Below are positions 34,957-43,264 of a stretch of DNA of 64,000 nt, one piece after another. The notes under the pieces were generated by a model, which ran no database searches, was not told the origin of the DNA, and worked only from the letters and a program-made list of their open reading frames with translations. The DNA lies in NCBI RefSeq assembly GCF_003711205.1, contig NZ_CP031013.1:3142501-3206500 (forward strand), written 5' to 3'. This DNA comes from Polaromonas sp. SP1 (GTDB taxonomy: Bacteria > Pseudomonadota > Gammaproteobacteria > Burkholderiales > Burkholderiaceae_C). Every line of letters starts with the position of its first letter. Within the stretch, counting starts at the first letter, position 1. Made by a program: the position numbers and the translations under genes.

Positions 34957-36600
34957 TTGAAACAAGCACCACAGAGTCGCGGCGCCGAACATTCAGTTTT
35001 GACAGATCAAAACAGTCGCTGGCATTTTCAAGGCCTCAGCAATACGGTAATTGTTTTCATTCACGGCCTGTTATCTAGTTCAAACACATGCTGGATGAAT
35101 GCCAATGGACAGTTCTGGCCAGATTTGGTGATGGGGGATCCTGTATTCCAGAATAGTTCCGTATATCTTGCTGGGTATCACACTAGTGTCGATGCAGGTT
35201 TATATGATGCGGCTCAATGCGCTCAGGAGGTTTTTTCTAGTCTGCGATTTGACAACGGCTCTTCCAGAGCCCCGATGGACTATGACCGTATTATTCTTGT
35301 GGCACACAGCTTAGGTGGCGTTGTCGCTCGACGAATGCTAGAGGAGAATGCCGCAGCTTTTTCGGCCAAAGCCGTTGGTTTAATTCTTATGGCGTCACCA
35401 ACATTAGGATCGGCATATGCTGCCGCCCTCACGCCTCTCGCCAAGCTTTACAAAAATCGAACTGGCTTGGAGCTAATCCCCGAGGACAGAATATTAGAAG
35501 ATCTTGATCATCGCTTTAGACGGTTGCTAGATGAGAAAAAGATTCCTCGATTAGTCGGTGCAGAGGCCTCTGAGCATCACGGCCCCCTAAAGTGGAAATA
35601 TCTTCCTTGGCGAAGTAGACAAATCGTAGAAGTTTCGTCGTCTTCTCGTTATTTTGGTAGCCCTCGGATTATTGCTAATACTGATCATTTCACTATTGTC
35701 AAACCTGAGAGTCGCAATCATCTCAGTCATAAATTTATATCGAACTTTTACATAGAAAAATTTTCGGGTAATTCTGTTCAACCATCTTTAGCACCTATCG
35801 AGTATGTTCTAACGGAGAGCTTGCAGGCGAGGGTTCTTTTTGACGTCTACCACTCTCAATGTAGGGAGTATTGTCTTCGACGTACTGCGGATAGAACGTT
35901 CTCTGAACTGTTGGCGATTGCCAGTGTTTGGATATGCGGAGAGTCTGGTGTCGGAAAGAGCACTATCGTCAAACGATATCTAGATATGCAGGCATTTCGT
36001 CCCGTTGAATTAACACTGGGTCACGTGGCCGGAGAGTTGAGCGACGATCGCTTGTTGGCAGAGTTAATTCAAACCATTAATACGATTGAGCAGGGCCGCA
36101 AAAGGAGTACAACTTTTGCAGAGGCAGTTGATGCTCTGACAGAGGTTCGGAAGAAATCCGAAGTTGTATTGTTCATCGACGAAGTTCCTCTATCGGAACT
36201 GTCAACTGCATCCGCAGCCAGGCTGTTGAAATTCTTCTCGGGCCTGATAGATGCAGTGAAAAAAAAGGCCGGCCCCGGAGCCCAATTTGTTATTTGTTCA
36301 ATAGATGAACCGGAAATTAAAGCGGGAGGCGAAAAATTGGTTGAGCAGATGCATCTACTCAAGCTTTCTAGTTGGTCTAGTGACGAGCTTCTAGATTTGG
36401 CAAGAGCTATTGAATCAGCTATACCCACGCTTCAAACTCAAGGCCTATTGAACTCAGCCCTCATTGGGGCTGCAAGCGGTTCACCGCGATTTCTTAAAAG
36501 CTTCTACAAGCGACGGTTGAGTGTTGGTCAGAACGAAACTGAAGCAATGAGTCTCGAAATAACAGCTGGTGATTTTGAAAAAAATAAGGTTCACTCATGA
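34957..36600 (+). CDS. SERAC1/PGAP1-like alpha/beta hydrolase fused to a P-loop NTPase
   Basis: A 547-residue cytosolic two-domain protein. Residues 25-265 form a lipase/esterase domain with VFIHGLLSSSN (oxyanion, His36-Gly37), nucleophile Ser118 in VAHSLGGVVARRM, and catalytic His244 in NTDHFTIVKPESRNH. That His-Phe-x-Ile-x-Lys-Pro ending is typical of SERAC1-like hydrolases. Residues 320-520 carry an NTPase with Walker A CGESGVGKS (Lys334) and Walker B VVLFIDE (Asp408-Glu409). The start is TTG at 34957 behind GGGAG. It shares an ATGA overlap with the next gene. GC is far below the surroundings. Function unknown; a hydrolase effector controlled by an NTPase, as in NLR-like immunity proteins, is my hypothesis. 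Confidence 0.75.
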   Translation: MKQAPQSRGAEHSVLTDQNSRWHFQGLSNTVIVFIHGLLSSSNTCWMNANGQFWPDLVMGDPVFQNSSVYLAGYHTSVDAGLYDAAQCAQEVFSSLRFDNGSSRAPMDYDRIILVAHSLGGVVARRMLEENAAAFSAKAVGLILMASPTLGSAYAAALTPLAKLYKNRTGLELIPEDRILEDLDHRFRRLLDEKKIPRLVGAEASEHHGPLKWKYLPWRSRQIVEVSSSSRYFGSPRIIANTDHFTIVKPESRNHLSHKFISNFYIEKFSGNSVQPSLAPIEYVLTESLQARVLFDVYHSQCREYCLRRTADRTFSELLAIASVWICGESGVGKSTIVKRYLDMQAFRPVELTLGHVAGELSDDRLLAELIQTINTIEQGRKRSTTFAEAVDALTEVRKKSEVVLFIDEVPLSELSTASAARLLKFFSGLIDAVKKKAGPGAQFVICSIDEPEIKAGGEKLVEQMHLLKLSSWSSDELLDLARAIESAIPTLQTQGLLNSALIGAASGSPRFLKSFYKRRLSVGQNETEAMSLEITAGDFEKNKVHS

Positions 36601-39221
36601 GCAAGCTTCGCAGTCACACCATTGTTCCAGGAAACTTATATGTTCGACGAAAGGCCGATGAGCAGGTTGCTCAGATCATCGAAGATATGGGAAGGCCTGG
36701 ATATGTTCTGGTTGCACGGCAAATGGGGAAGACCAACTTATTACTAAACGCCAAACGTGAAGCCAGTGAAACCGATCTGTTTGCTTACCTTGATGTGTCA
36801 AATGTTTTTCCTGACTTGAGAGGATTTTTCCGAAATATCGTTGACGTAGCCACTGAGGCTCTAAAAGAGCAGGGCGTGTTTCTCGCGGAGGCAATAAATC
36901 GGGATCGCGGTAGCGAAGAGTTGTTGTCGCATAAGGAACATGAGCGCGAACTAAGGCGGATCTTGCAGGTTGTTACGGGAAAACTCATTATTTGCTTAGA
37001 TGAGATTGACGCTCTCACTAAGACACCCTATTCGGATCAAATATTTTCATTTATTCGTAGCATCTATTTCTCAGGACGATCAAATATTCCTGAGTTTTCT
37101 CGTCTTACATATATTCTTTCCGGTGTTGCTGAGCCCACCGAATTAATTCGAAACAAGGCAATTTCCCCATTCAATATTGGTGAAAAAATCTACCTTGATG
37201 ATTTCACTTTCGATGAATTTGATCGCTTTCTGAAACTCACGGAAATCGAGTTTAGCGAAGAGGTTTGTGATCGAATTTTTTACTGGACGAGTGGCCATCC
37301 TCGAATGACGTGGGATGTTGTTTCTGCTGTCGAGAAACGCTCCCCCCCGTTCACTGGTGAGGTAGTTGACTCGGCTGTGCAAGAGCTTTATTTCTCAGCT
37401 GTTGATTTGCCGCCAATTGACCATATTAAAAGCATCGTAGAAAACAGTCGGGAAATCCGCGATGCCGTTGTGGCGATTCACTATGGAAAGGCTGGAAGCC
37501 TGACTGAGAGTTTGAGGACAAAGCTCTACTTGGCTGGAATTAGTCGATTTGACGTGCAGACTAGACAGGTATTTTTTAAGAACAAGGTCCTCGAGACGTC
37601 TTTGTCCGAAGAATTCCTACGAAGCGTCGGTGAACGGCAAACCTCATTTGAGGTAGGCCTAAAGTATTTTGGCAACGCCATTTTTGATGAATCTCTGAGC
37701 GCGTTCGCCGAGTTCATAACTAATCAACCGTCTGATCCACGGATTCCGTTGGCGCAATATTGGGCAGGTGTTTCATGTTATCGCCTAGGACGCTATAAAG
37801 AGGCCATTGCCTTCTTTGGAGTGGGCAACGCGAGCCTCCCCGTTAAAAGCATTGTTGCTCGATACTTCTTTTTGGGAATGTGCCATTTAGCGGTTCAGGA
37901 ATACGTCATGGCCGTCGAATTTTTGCAACAAGCGGTAGCTGGCCGTCAAGTGTCCGATTTTCCTCAAACTTACTATGAAGCGAAGATCGCCTTGTCTGGG
38001 GCTCTTCTTCATCTTAAGTCTGCTCAGAATGAGAAAACATTCTTAGACGCAATTGCTCTTAGTCGAAGTGTTCTTGAAGAAGAAGGGGACATGAGATCCC
38101 TCTTTGATGATGAAAGTGCGGTCAAGTCACTTTTATTGCGCGCCCATCTAAACATCGCGAGAGCAGCGGGTCAAACGAGCACCAAAGAACAAGCCATGGC
38201 TTCTATTGAAGAAGCCCGACAGTATGCGGATGGTGCCGCGAGGTTGACCCTATTATTGTTTGAGCACGATCTCTCTGGAAGCTACTCTGAGAGTGCCTCA
38301 ATATTGGATAGAGCTGTCCAGGAAGTATTTGGTGTTCGGACCTTTGATGCTGACACTGTTGGTGGCGGTACCTCCACGATGGGGGATGTGGTGCAACTCC
38401 TGGGGAAACTACAAAAAGCGGGGAAATTAGATCAACTTGCGCAAGTAATTGATCATGTGGCTGATCACCTAACGGCCACGGTGAACATATACGACTTCGT
38501 GAGCGACCTAGTTGTTGATCTGTTTAACGCAGGTAAGCATCAACTTGCGCGAAGAATAGTTGATAGATCTTTGAAGACTCAGGCCACCCCACATTCGCTT
38601 GAGGATAGGCGAGGGATGCTGACTCTTGCGATCATCATTAACGAAGCCGATGCCGATAGATATGGTGAGGCTTATCTTGCGACTTTTGAGTCCGGGGAGG
38701 CGGTCGCTGATGTTGATCTGCGCTTTTTAGCTGCGATTACCGCCGCTGCCCTAAATAGATCTAATGGGACTCTCGCAAAGCGTGCTCGTGATGTGGCCCT
38801 TAAAGTCGAAACTTATCAGAGCCTCACCGAGAACGGTTCTCAATCCATTCACGGTTCCGAACTGGTGAAGGAGTATTTGGATCTGCTGGTGAAGCTTCGA
38901 ACGAGCCCCGATCCCGGCGTCGCAGCTCAAGCATCGGTATTCTTACGGCGCTTAGCTTCACTTAAAAGTTTTAGCCTTACCTATTTTCCGGAGAATTTCC
39001 ATCGAACGATGCAAGTAGAGCTATTGCGTCGTATGCGCGGAAACGTGAGAACGGTGCCCTTCAAGCGAGATAAAAAGAAGTACGGTCGAAATGATCTAGT
39101 CGTTGTGGACTATGACGGTGTGCTGAAGAAAGGCAAATATAAACTGTTCTCCAACGACATCGACCGCGGACTATGCAAGCTGGTCGACGTGCCTGAGATT
39201 TCCACCCCACGCAAGACTTAA
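36597..39221 (+). CDS. AAA ATPase with long helical-repeat (TPR-like) C-terminus
   Basis: An 874-residue cytosolic protein. Residues 10-240 are an AAA_35/AAA_14-like ATPase: YVRRKADEQVAQII, Walker A VLVARQMGKTNLLL (Lys45), Walker B LIICLDEIDAL (Asp135-Glu136), and a sensor-1-like YILSGVAEPTEL. A winged-helix-like linker covers about 240-345. From residue 350 to 640 there are TPR-like pairs such as AQYWAGVSCYRLGRYKEAIAF and YFFLGMCHLAVQEYVMAVEF. The tail, YGRNDLVVVDYDGVLKKGKY, may be a small beta barrel. It is translationally coupled to the hydrolase-NTPase gene. A STAND-like sensor role is inference. Strong AT bias suggests transfer. Confidence 0.75.
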   Translation: MSKLRSHTIVPGNLYVRRKADEQVAQIIEDMGRPGYVLVARQMGKTNLLLNAKREASETDLFAYLDVSNVFPDLRGFFRNIVDVATEALKEQGVFLAEAINRDRGSEELLSHKEHERELRRILQVVTGKLIICLDEIDALTKTPYSDQIFSFIRSIYFSGRSNIPEFSRLTYILSGVAEPTELIRNKAISPFNIGEKIYLDDFTFDEFDRFLKLTEIEFSEEVCDRIFYWTSGHPRMTWDVVSAVEKRSPPFTGEVVDSAVQELYFSAVDLPPIDHIKSIVENSREIRDAVVAIHYGKAGSLTESLRTKLYLAGISRFDVQTRQVFFKNKVLETSLSEEFLRSVGERQTSFEVGLKYFGNAIFDESLSAFAEFITNQPSDPRIPLAQYWAGVSCYRLGRYKEAIAFFGVGNASLPVKSIVARYFFLGMCHLAVQEYVMAVEFLQQAVAGRQVSDFPQTYYEAKIALSGALLHLKSAQNEKTFLDAIALSRSVLEEEGDMRSLFDDESAVKSLLLRAHLNIARAAGQTSTKEQAMASIEEARQYADGAARLTLLLFEHDLSGSYSESASILDRAVQEVFGVRTFDADTVGGGTSTMGDVVQLLGKLQKAGKLDQLAQVIDHVADHLTATVNIYDFVSDLVVDLFNAGKHQLARRIVDRSLKTQATPHSLEDRRGMLTLAIIINEADADRYGEAYLATFESGEAVADVDLRFLAAITAAALNRSNGTLAKRARDVALKVETYQSLTENGSQSIHGSELVKEYLDLLVKLRTSPDPGVAAQASVFLRRLASLKSFSLTYFPENFHRTMQVELLRRMRGNVRTVPFKRDKKKYGRNDLVVVDYDGVLKKGKYKLFSNDIDRGLCKLVDVPEISTPRKT

Positions 39222-39324
39222 CTCATCTTGCTGCTTTTTACCCATCCTCACTTGAAAGCTTCTCCACTCTGAACGGAGGTCTCGTGGAAGTTCCACAGAT
39301 CTTCGCTCTTCAGCTGAATTACCC

Positions 39325-39615
39325 TCACCCCGTCCTAATCACGGTCACAAACTCCGTCCCACTCTCCGGCAACCAAACCTCCCCAGCCCGTCCCAGTATC
39401 TGCCGCACACTGACAGCAACACGCGGCAGCGGGATCACATCAAAATTCTCACGCGCCGGATCAAAGCGCAGCATGGCGTTGTTGCTCCACTCTGAGGCCC
39501 AGACGATGTCTTTGTTGTCTACGTAGACGACATACATGTGGGTTTCGTTGCCTGGGGCCTTCCAGGTTTTCCAGCTGTTGGTGCCTGCGCCTAGGGAGCT
39601 TTTTCCAAAGAAGGC
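39325..39615 (-). pseudogene. Truncated C-terminal remnant of a streptogramin-lyase-like (Vgb) beta-propeller protein
   Basis: The frame from 39615 down to the TGA at 39325 reads ...SLGAGTNSWKTWKAPGNETH, then MYVVYVDNKDIVWASEWSNN, then AMLRFDPARENFDVIPLP and RQILGRAGEVWLPESGTE. These are the last blades of the virginiamycin-B-lyase-like propeller family common in Comamonadaceae. A full gene would need 250 or more further residues; upstream, the frame meets a stop at 39616-39618 and overlaps the intact gene 39591-40397. No start with a ribosome site is present. It marks a deletion or insertion scar at the right edge of the low-GC island. Confidence 0.7.
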
Positions 39616-40397
39616 TCACCAAAGTCCTTCGATGACAAACCCGCATCGCCATCAAACGCTCTTGAGACAGCGGCCGCATAAGCAGGTGCCCAGTCTTTCA
39701 AAGCCTCATAGATTTTTTTACGTTCGGTGCCAAGCGAGACTGAGCTTGGATTCCAGTCGTTGAATGTGCGTTCTGGTCTCTTGCTCCTTGCTGTTCCATA
39801 AGGTTCGGGGTTGAACGCAATGCGCATGGCGAGAAAGTCATAGTTTGTGTATTTGGTGACGGTGACGAATGGCATGTCTGGCGAATACTTGATGCCTTGC
39901 GCAACGATGTTCCGCGCCCACGTTTGGTAGTCTTCCCCTCGGGCGCCATCTACTACGCCACTGAGATAGCCCACGCGAATGCAAAACTGGTCGTTGAAGC
40001 CTCGTTTGCGATCATCGATCCAGTAGGCGTCCCCCTTTGTTTTGCAGGGCTCATCAATCCAGTTCAGGTTTCGCGAGTATTTGGTTGCTGAGATCAGTAG
40101 AAGCCTGTCCAGGCGGCCATCAACGATCTCGTCAAAAGATGCGTCGAGCATGGTTGCTCCTCCACCCGACGTGCTGGAATCTCGCTCTTTGTAAGTCGTC
40201 AATCTCCACGTGCCTGCGGGCAGCGTGATGATGCGGCGTCCGTACTTGACGGCACCTGAAACACTGTCCCCCACACGAAGTGACTCGGCCGGTACAACCT
40301 GTTCTTGCGAGTGAGCTGCCCGCAGCGCAACCAATAAAAAGAAAGCCAGGATTAACTTGCCGGGGGCAAGCAGCTTTATGGTGGAAATGAATGACAT
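39591..40397 (-). CDS. Exported protein of unknown function
   Basis: A 268-residue protein with a signal peptide (residues 1-30, MSFISTIKLLAPGKLILAFF with cleavage near AHS). The mature N-terminal part reads LRVGDSVSGAVKYGRRIITLPAGTWRL, a short beta-rich segment reminiscent of bacterial exported proteins that begin with a 'GxxLxLPxGxW' motif. Two cysteines in DEPCKTKGD and NDQFCIRVG may pair. No domain recognised. GC is intermediate between island and host. Its last bases overlap the Vgb-like pseudogene, whose frame it has displaced. Confidence 0.65.
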   Translation of the reverse strand: MSFISTIKLLAPGKLILAFFLLVALRAAHSQEQVVPAESLRVGDSVSGAVKYGRRIITLPAGTWRLTTYKERDSSTSGGGATMLDASFDEIVDGRLDRLLLISATKYSRNLNWIDEPCKTKGDAYWIDDRKRGFNDQFCIRVGYLSGVVDGARGEDYQTWARNIVAQGIKYSPDMPFVTVTKYTNYDFLAMRIAFNPEPYGTARSKRPERTFNDWNPSSVSLGTERKKIYEALKDWAPAYAAAVSRAFDGDAGLSSKDFGEPSLEKAP

Positions 40398-40505
40398 GTA
40401 GCTCCCTCGATATGCCGTGTTTTTGCAAACAGTCTATCGAGTATGGTGCGAGTCAATCGTTATGTCATCCCGCAGTTGACGGGGCTCGAAACGCAGGCAG
40501 GCCGA

Positions 40506-40955
40506 TCAGCCCTGCAAATACCGCGGCAACAACCGCGCAGCGCGCTGCAAAAACTCGAACTCCTCATCCGTCAACGGCTGTTCCCCAAAGTCAAAGTGGC
40601 ACAGGGTGCCAAACATCTTGTCGGGGGCCGACATTAACGGCAGGCCGACGTAGCTTTCGAGAACGCTTTGGTAGGGGTGGCCGTTGAGCACTTCCATGCC
40701 GGTGGTCCGGCTGGTGCGGAAGAAGCCGTCGCGCAGCACAAACTGGCAAAAGCTGTCGCCCATCGGAACGGACTGCAACCCACTGCGGTCGAAGTCGTCG
40801 TCGACTTTGTCGATCAGCTCTACGTTGTGCAAGACCATGTCCTCCAGCCGGTAGATGGCGGTGAAGCGGTGGTCTACCCGTTGATTGAGGAATTTGAGCC
40901 CAGCTTCCAGGCCTCCGCGCTTGAGGTGTTCCGAGAGCTGGTCGTAGTCGTGCAT
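40506..40955 (-). CDS. GAF-domain protein
   Basis: A 149-residue single GAF domain. Typical features are RFTAIYRLEDMVLHNVELIDK (first strands), FCQFVLRDGFFRTSRT near residue 70 and SYVGLPLMSAPDKMFGTLCHFD near residue 105. GAF domains bind small ligands such as cyclic nucleotides, bilins or haem. There is no attached output domain, so it would act as a stand-alone sensor or enzyme-like GAF. The family pattern 'C(x)2V ... Y.G.P....G..GTLC' is seen in GAF sensors of Burkholderiales; ligand unknown. It is 43 bases downstream of the DUF3606 gene on the same strand. Confidence 0.82.
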   Translation of the reverse strand: MHDYDQLSEHLKRGGLEAGLKFLNQRVDHRFTAIYRLEDMVLHNVELIDKVDDDFDRSGLQSVPMGDSFCQFVLRDGFFRTSRTTGMEVLNGHPYQSVLESYVGLPLMSAPDKMFGTLCHFDFGEQPLTDEEFEFLQRAARLLPRYLQG

Positions 40956-40998
40956 GGGGTGACTTTAGCCTAGTGGGCGGTTTGCTGCTCTTTCAAGG

Positions 40999-41250
40999 CT
41001 ACTTGGGGTGGTGGACGATCCACGCGGGCTTGTTCGGGCTCAGCGCTTCGACCCGATCCGAATTGGTGGTGCTGTGGCTTCCCTTGAGGTGCATTTCCAC
41101 ATCGGCGGCTTTGTCGCCCACGGCCGCAATCGCTTCGCGCAGTTGCTCGCGCGTGGCGCTGAGCTTCTGGGTCCAGGTGTCGGTCGATGCCTTGTCGTTG
41201 AGGTTGATGCGTTCAGGCTGTACACCGGCTGGCGGGTGGGCGTGGGTCAT
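40999..41250 (-). CDS. DUF3606 small protein
   Basis: An 83-residue protein whose core RINLNDKASTDTWTQKLSATREQLREAIAAVGDKAADVEMHL-type order (residues 14-55) fits DUF3606: an IDLND-like opening, a tryptophan, then the helix EQLREAV..VG. The ATG at 41250 (MTHAHPPAGVQ) is taken as the start; an upstream extension is arginine- and glycine-rich and looks non-coding. DUF3606 proteins have no assigned biochemical function and often occur near stress genes. Confidence 0.8.
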   Translation of the reverse strand: MTHAHPPAGVQPERINLNDKASTDTWTQKLSATREQLREAIAAVGDKAADVEMHLKGSHSTTNSDRVEALSPNKPAWIVHHPK

Positions 41251-41462
41251 GTAGTTCCAGGGAGAAGGGGGGTAAAGAACAACTTTGGCCCCCGGCCTGC
41301 GGCGCCGCTGTAGTCCATCGCGCCCTTGGGGGCGGGGCGCTTGAGACCTTTCTCCGCTGGATGGCCCCTCGGCGGATGGGGCTACTTGCCGGCTTGCGCC
41401 ACCGGCACGGGCCGTCGTCACGCTCACGGCCTGAAATTCCGGTGTTGCCGTGTCACCGGCCC

Positions 41463-42218
41463 TCAAATCCCCTGGCCCCCGGACACCTCAATCCGCTGTG
41501 CGTTCACCCAGCGGTTATCTTCGGTCAGCAGGCTCGCAATCATGGGCCCGATGTCGTCGGGCAAGCCGGCGCGGCCCAGGGGGGTCATCTCTGCAAAGAT
41601 TTTGTTGATGTCGGGGTTGTCGCGCACGGCGCCGCCGCCGAAGTCGGTTTCGATGGCGCCTGGGGCGACGGTGTTGACAGCGATGCCGCGAGCGCCCAGC
41701 TCTTTGGCCATGTAAACGGTGAGTATTTCGACCGCGCCCTTGACGGCCGCATAGGCTGCGTAGCCGGGATAGGACACGCGCGTGAGGCCTGACGAGAGGT
41801 TCACAATGCGGCCGCCGTCTGCGATCAGTGGCAGCAGGGCCTGCGTCAGGAAGTAGACGCCTTTGAAGTGCACATTGACGAGGCCGTCGAACTGCGCCTC
41901 GGTCGTCTGGCCGATCAACGCGTAATCGCCGTGGCCGGCATTGTTGACCAGGTGGTCGATGGTGTCGCGGTGCCAGGTGCCACGCAATGCGGTGCGCAGG
42001 CTTTCGGCGAAAGGGGCAAAGGCGGCTGCGTTGCCGGTGTCGAGCTGGAAGGCGATTGCTTTGCGGCCCATGGCGGTGATCTCGGCGACGACGGCCTGGG
42101 CGTCTTCGGCGCGGCTCTGGTAGGTGATCACGACATCGCCGCCGCGGCGGGCGATGCTCAGAGCGGTGTTGCGGCCGAGGCCGCGGCTGGCGCCGGTGAT
42201 CAAGGTGATTTTTGTCAT
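41463..42218 (-). CDS. Short-chain dehydrogenase/reductase
   Basis: A 251-residue NAD(P)-dependent oxidoreductase of the classical SDR family. The nucleotide-binding TGASRGLGR (residues 8-16), structural NNAGHGDY, catalytic Ser in NLSSGLTRVS and the YAAYAAVKGAVE Tyr-x3-Lys motif (near residue 160) are all intact. The substrate cannot be named. The start at 42218 (MTKITLITGAS) is the family-typical position. It is divergent from an AraC-family regulator gene 133 bases away, the common pairing in which that regulator controls the SDR. Confidence 0.9.
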   Translation of the reverse strand: MTKITLITGASRGLGRNTALSIARRGGDVVITYQSRAEDAQAVVAEITAMGRKAIAFQLDTGNAAAFAPFAESLRTALRGTWHRDTIDHLVNNAGHGDYALIGQTTEAQFDGLVNVHFKGVYFLTQALLPLIADGGRIVNLSSGLTRVSYPGYAAYAAVKGAVEILTVYMAKELGARGIAVNTVAPGAIETDFGGGAVRDNPDINKIFAEMTPLGRAGLPDDIGPMIASLLTEDNRWVNAQRIEVSGGQGI

Positions 42219-42351
42219 GTCTGAACTCCTGTGTTTTGACCTGTTCAGTGTCTTGCGCGGGGGGGCAGCCCGTGTTGCCGGAAGCTCGGCGTTTCTTGCC
42301 TGATCCTCCAAATGGCGTGCGAAACGGCACGTGACCGGTTAGGCTTGCGCC

Positions 42352-43242
42352 ATGAACACACTTCGTGAGGTGGTGGGCCGCTATGCGCAGGCCCACGCCA
42401 ATGCCGCCGGCCTGGCGCAGACCCCGATTCCTGGCCTTAGCGTCGTGCGCGCCCCCGCGCCCAGCGGGCTGACGTACGCGATTTCGCAGCCGATGGTTTG
42501 CCTGGTGCTGCAGGGCGCCAAGCAGGTGACGATGGGTACGCGGCCCTTCCCGTTCACCGCGGGTGAGTCCCTGCTGATCACGGCGGATGTGCCGACTGTC
42601 AGCCAGATTACGCGCGCGAGTTTTACCGAGCCTTATCTGTCGCTGGTGCTGGAGCTTGACCTGGGGGTGATCGCCGGGCTGGTGGTGCAGATGAAGGATG
42701 AGCACGCGGCCGACCCTGCACCGGTGCGCGTCGGCCCCACCGAGCTTGAAGTCGCTGACGTGGCGCTGCGGCTGATGCGCCTGCTGGAGCGGCCGGCGGC
42801 GGTGCCGGTGCTGCAGGCGCAGTTGGTGCGCGAGATGCACTACTGGCTGCTGGCGGGCCGGCTGGGTGCGGCGATACGGCGGCTGGGCTGGCCCGACGGG
42901 CATGCGCAACGGGTGGCGCGCGCGGTGGCGGTGCTTCGGGCCGAGTTTGCACAGCCACTGCCTGTCGAACGGCTGGCGGCGGTGGCGGGCATGAGCCCCT
43001 CGTCATTTCACCAGCACTTTCGCAATGTCACTTCGCTCTCGCCGCTGCAGTTTCAGAAACAGCTGCGCTTGATTGAAGCGAGGCGGTTGATGCTGTCTGA
43101 AGATGCGAGCGCCAGCAGCGCCGCCTTTGCGGTGGGTTACGAAAGCGTGCCCCAGTTCACGCGCGAATATGGGCGGATGTTCGGCTTGCCCCCGGTGCGC
43201 GAAACGGGTGTGACCCGGAGCCGGGCGCGGTCACCCGCATAA
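42352..43242 (+). CDS. AraC-family regulator with AraC_N domain
   Basis: A 296-residue transcription factor. The N-terminal AraC_N/cupin-like domain covers residues 25-170 (VVRAPAPSGLTYAISQPMVC and LVLQGAKQVTMGTRPFPFTA). The C-terminal AraC DNA-binding domain covers 190-290, with PLPVERLAAVAGMSPSSFHQ and the second helix-turn-helix YESVPQFTREYGRMFGLPP. This subgroup usually lies divergently next to an oxidoreductase it activates, as here. An inverted repeat CTGAAC / GTTCAG at 42221-42248, beside the SDR start codon, is a possible binding site. Confidence 0.9.
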   Translation: MNTLREVVGRYAQAHANAAGLAQTPIPGLSVVRAPAPSGLTYAISQPMVCLVLQGAKQVTMGTRPFPFTAGESLLITADVPTVSQITRASFTEPYLSLVLELDLGVIAGLVVQMKDEHAADPAPVRVGPTELEVADVALRLMRLLERPAAVPVLQAQLVREMHYWLLAGRLGAAIRRLGWPDGHAQRVARAVAVLRAEFAQPLPVERLAAVAGMSPSSFHQHFRNVTSLSPLQFQKQLRLIEARRLMLSEDASASSAAFAVGYESVPQFTREYGRMFGLPPVRETGVTRSRARSPA

Positions 43243-43264
43243 GCTTGCCCGGTTTGCGCCCCGC

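Noticed and set aside
39284..39296. GTGGAA-G-TTCCAC hairpin after the AAA ATPase gene as a terminator
   Set aside because: Short stem without a T-run and 60 bases from the stop codon; too weak to call.
34685..39330. Attachment-site repeats, integrase or tRNA at the ends of the low-GC island
   Set aside because: I looked for direct repeats between the two edges and for tRNA-like sequence and found none, so the mode of insertion is open.
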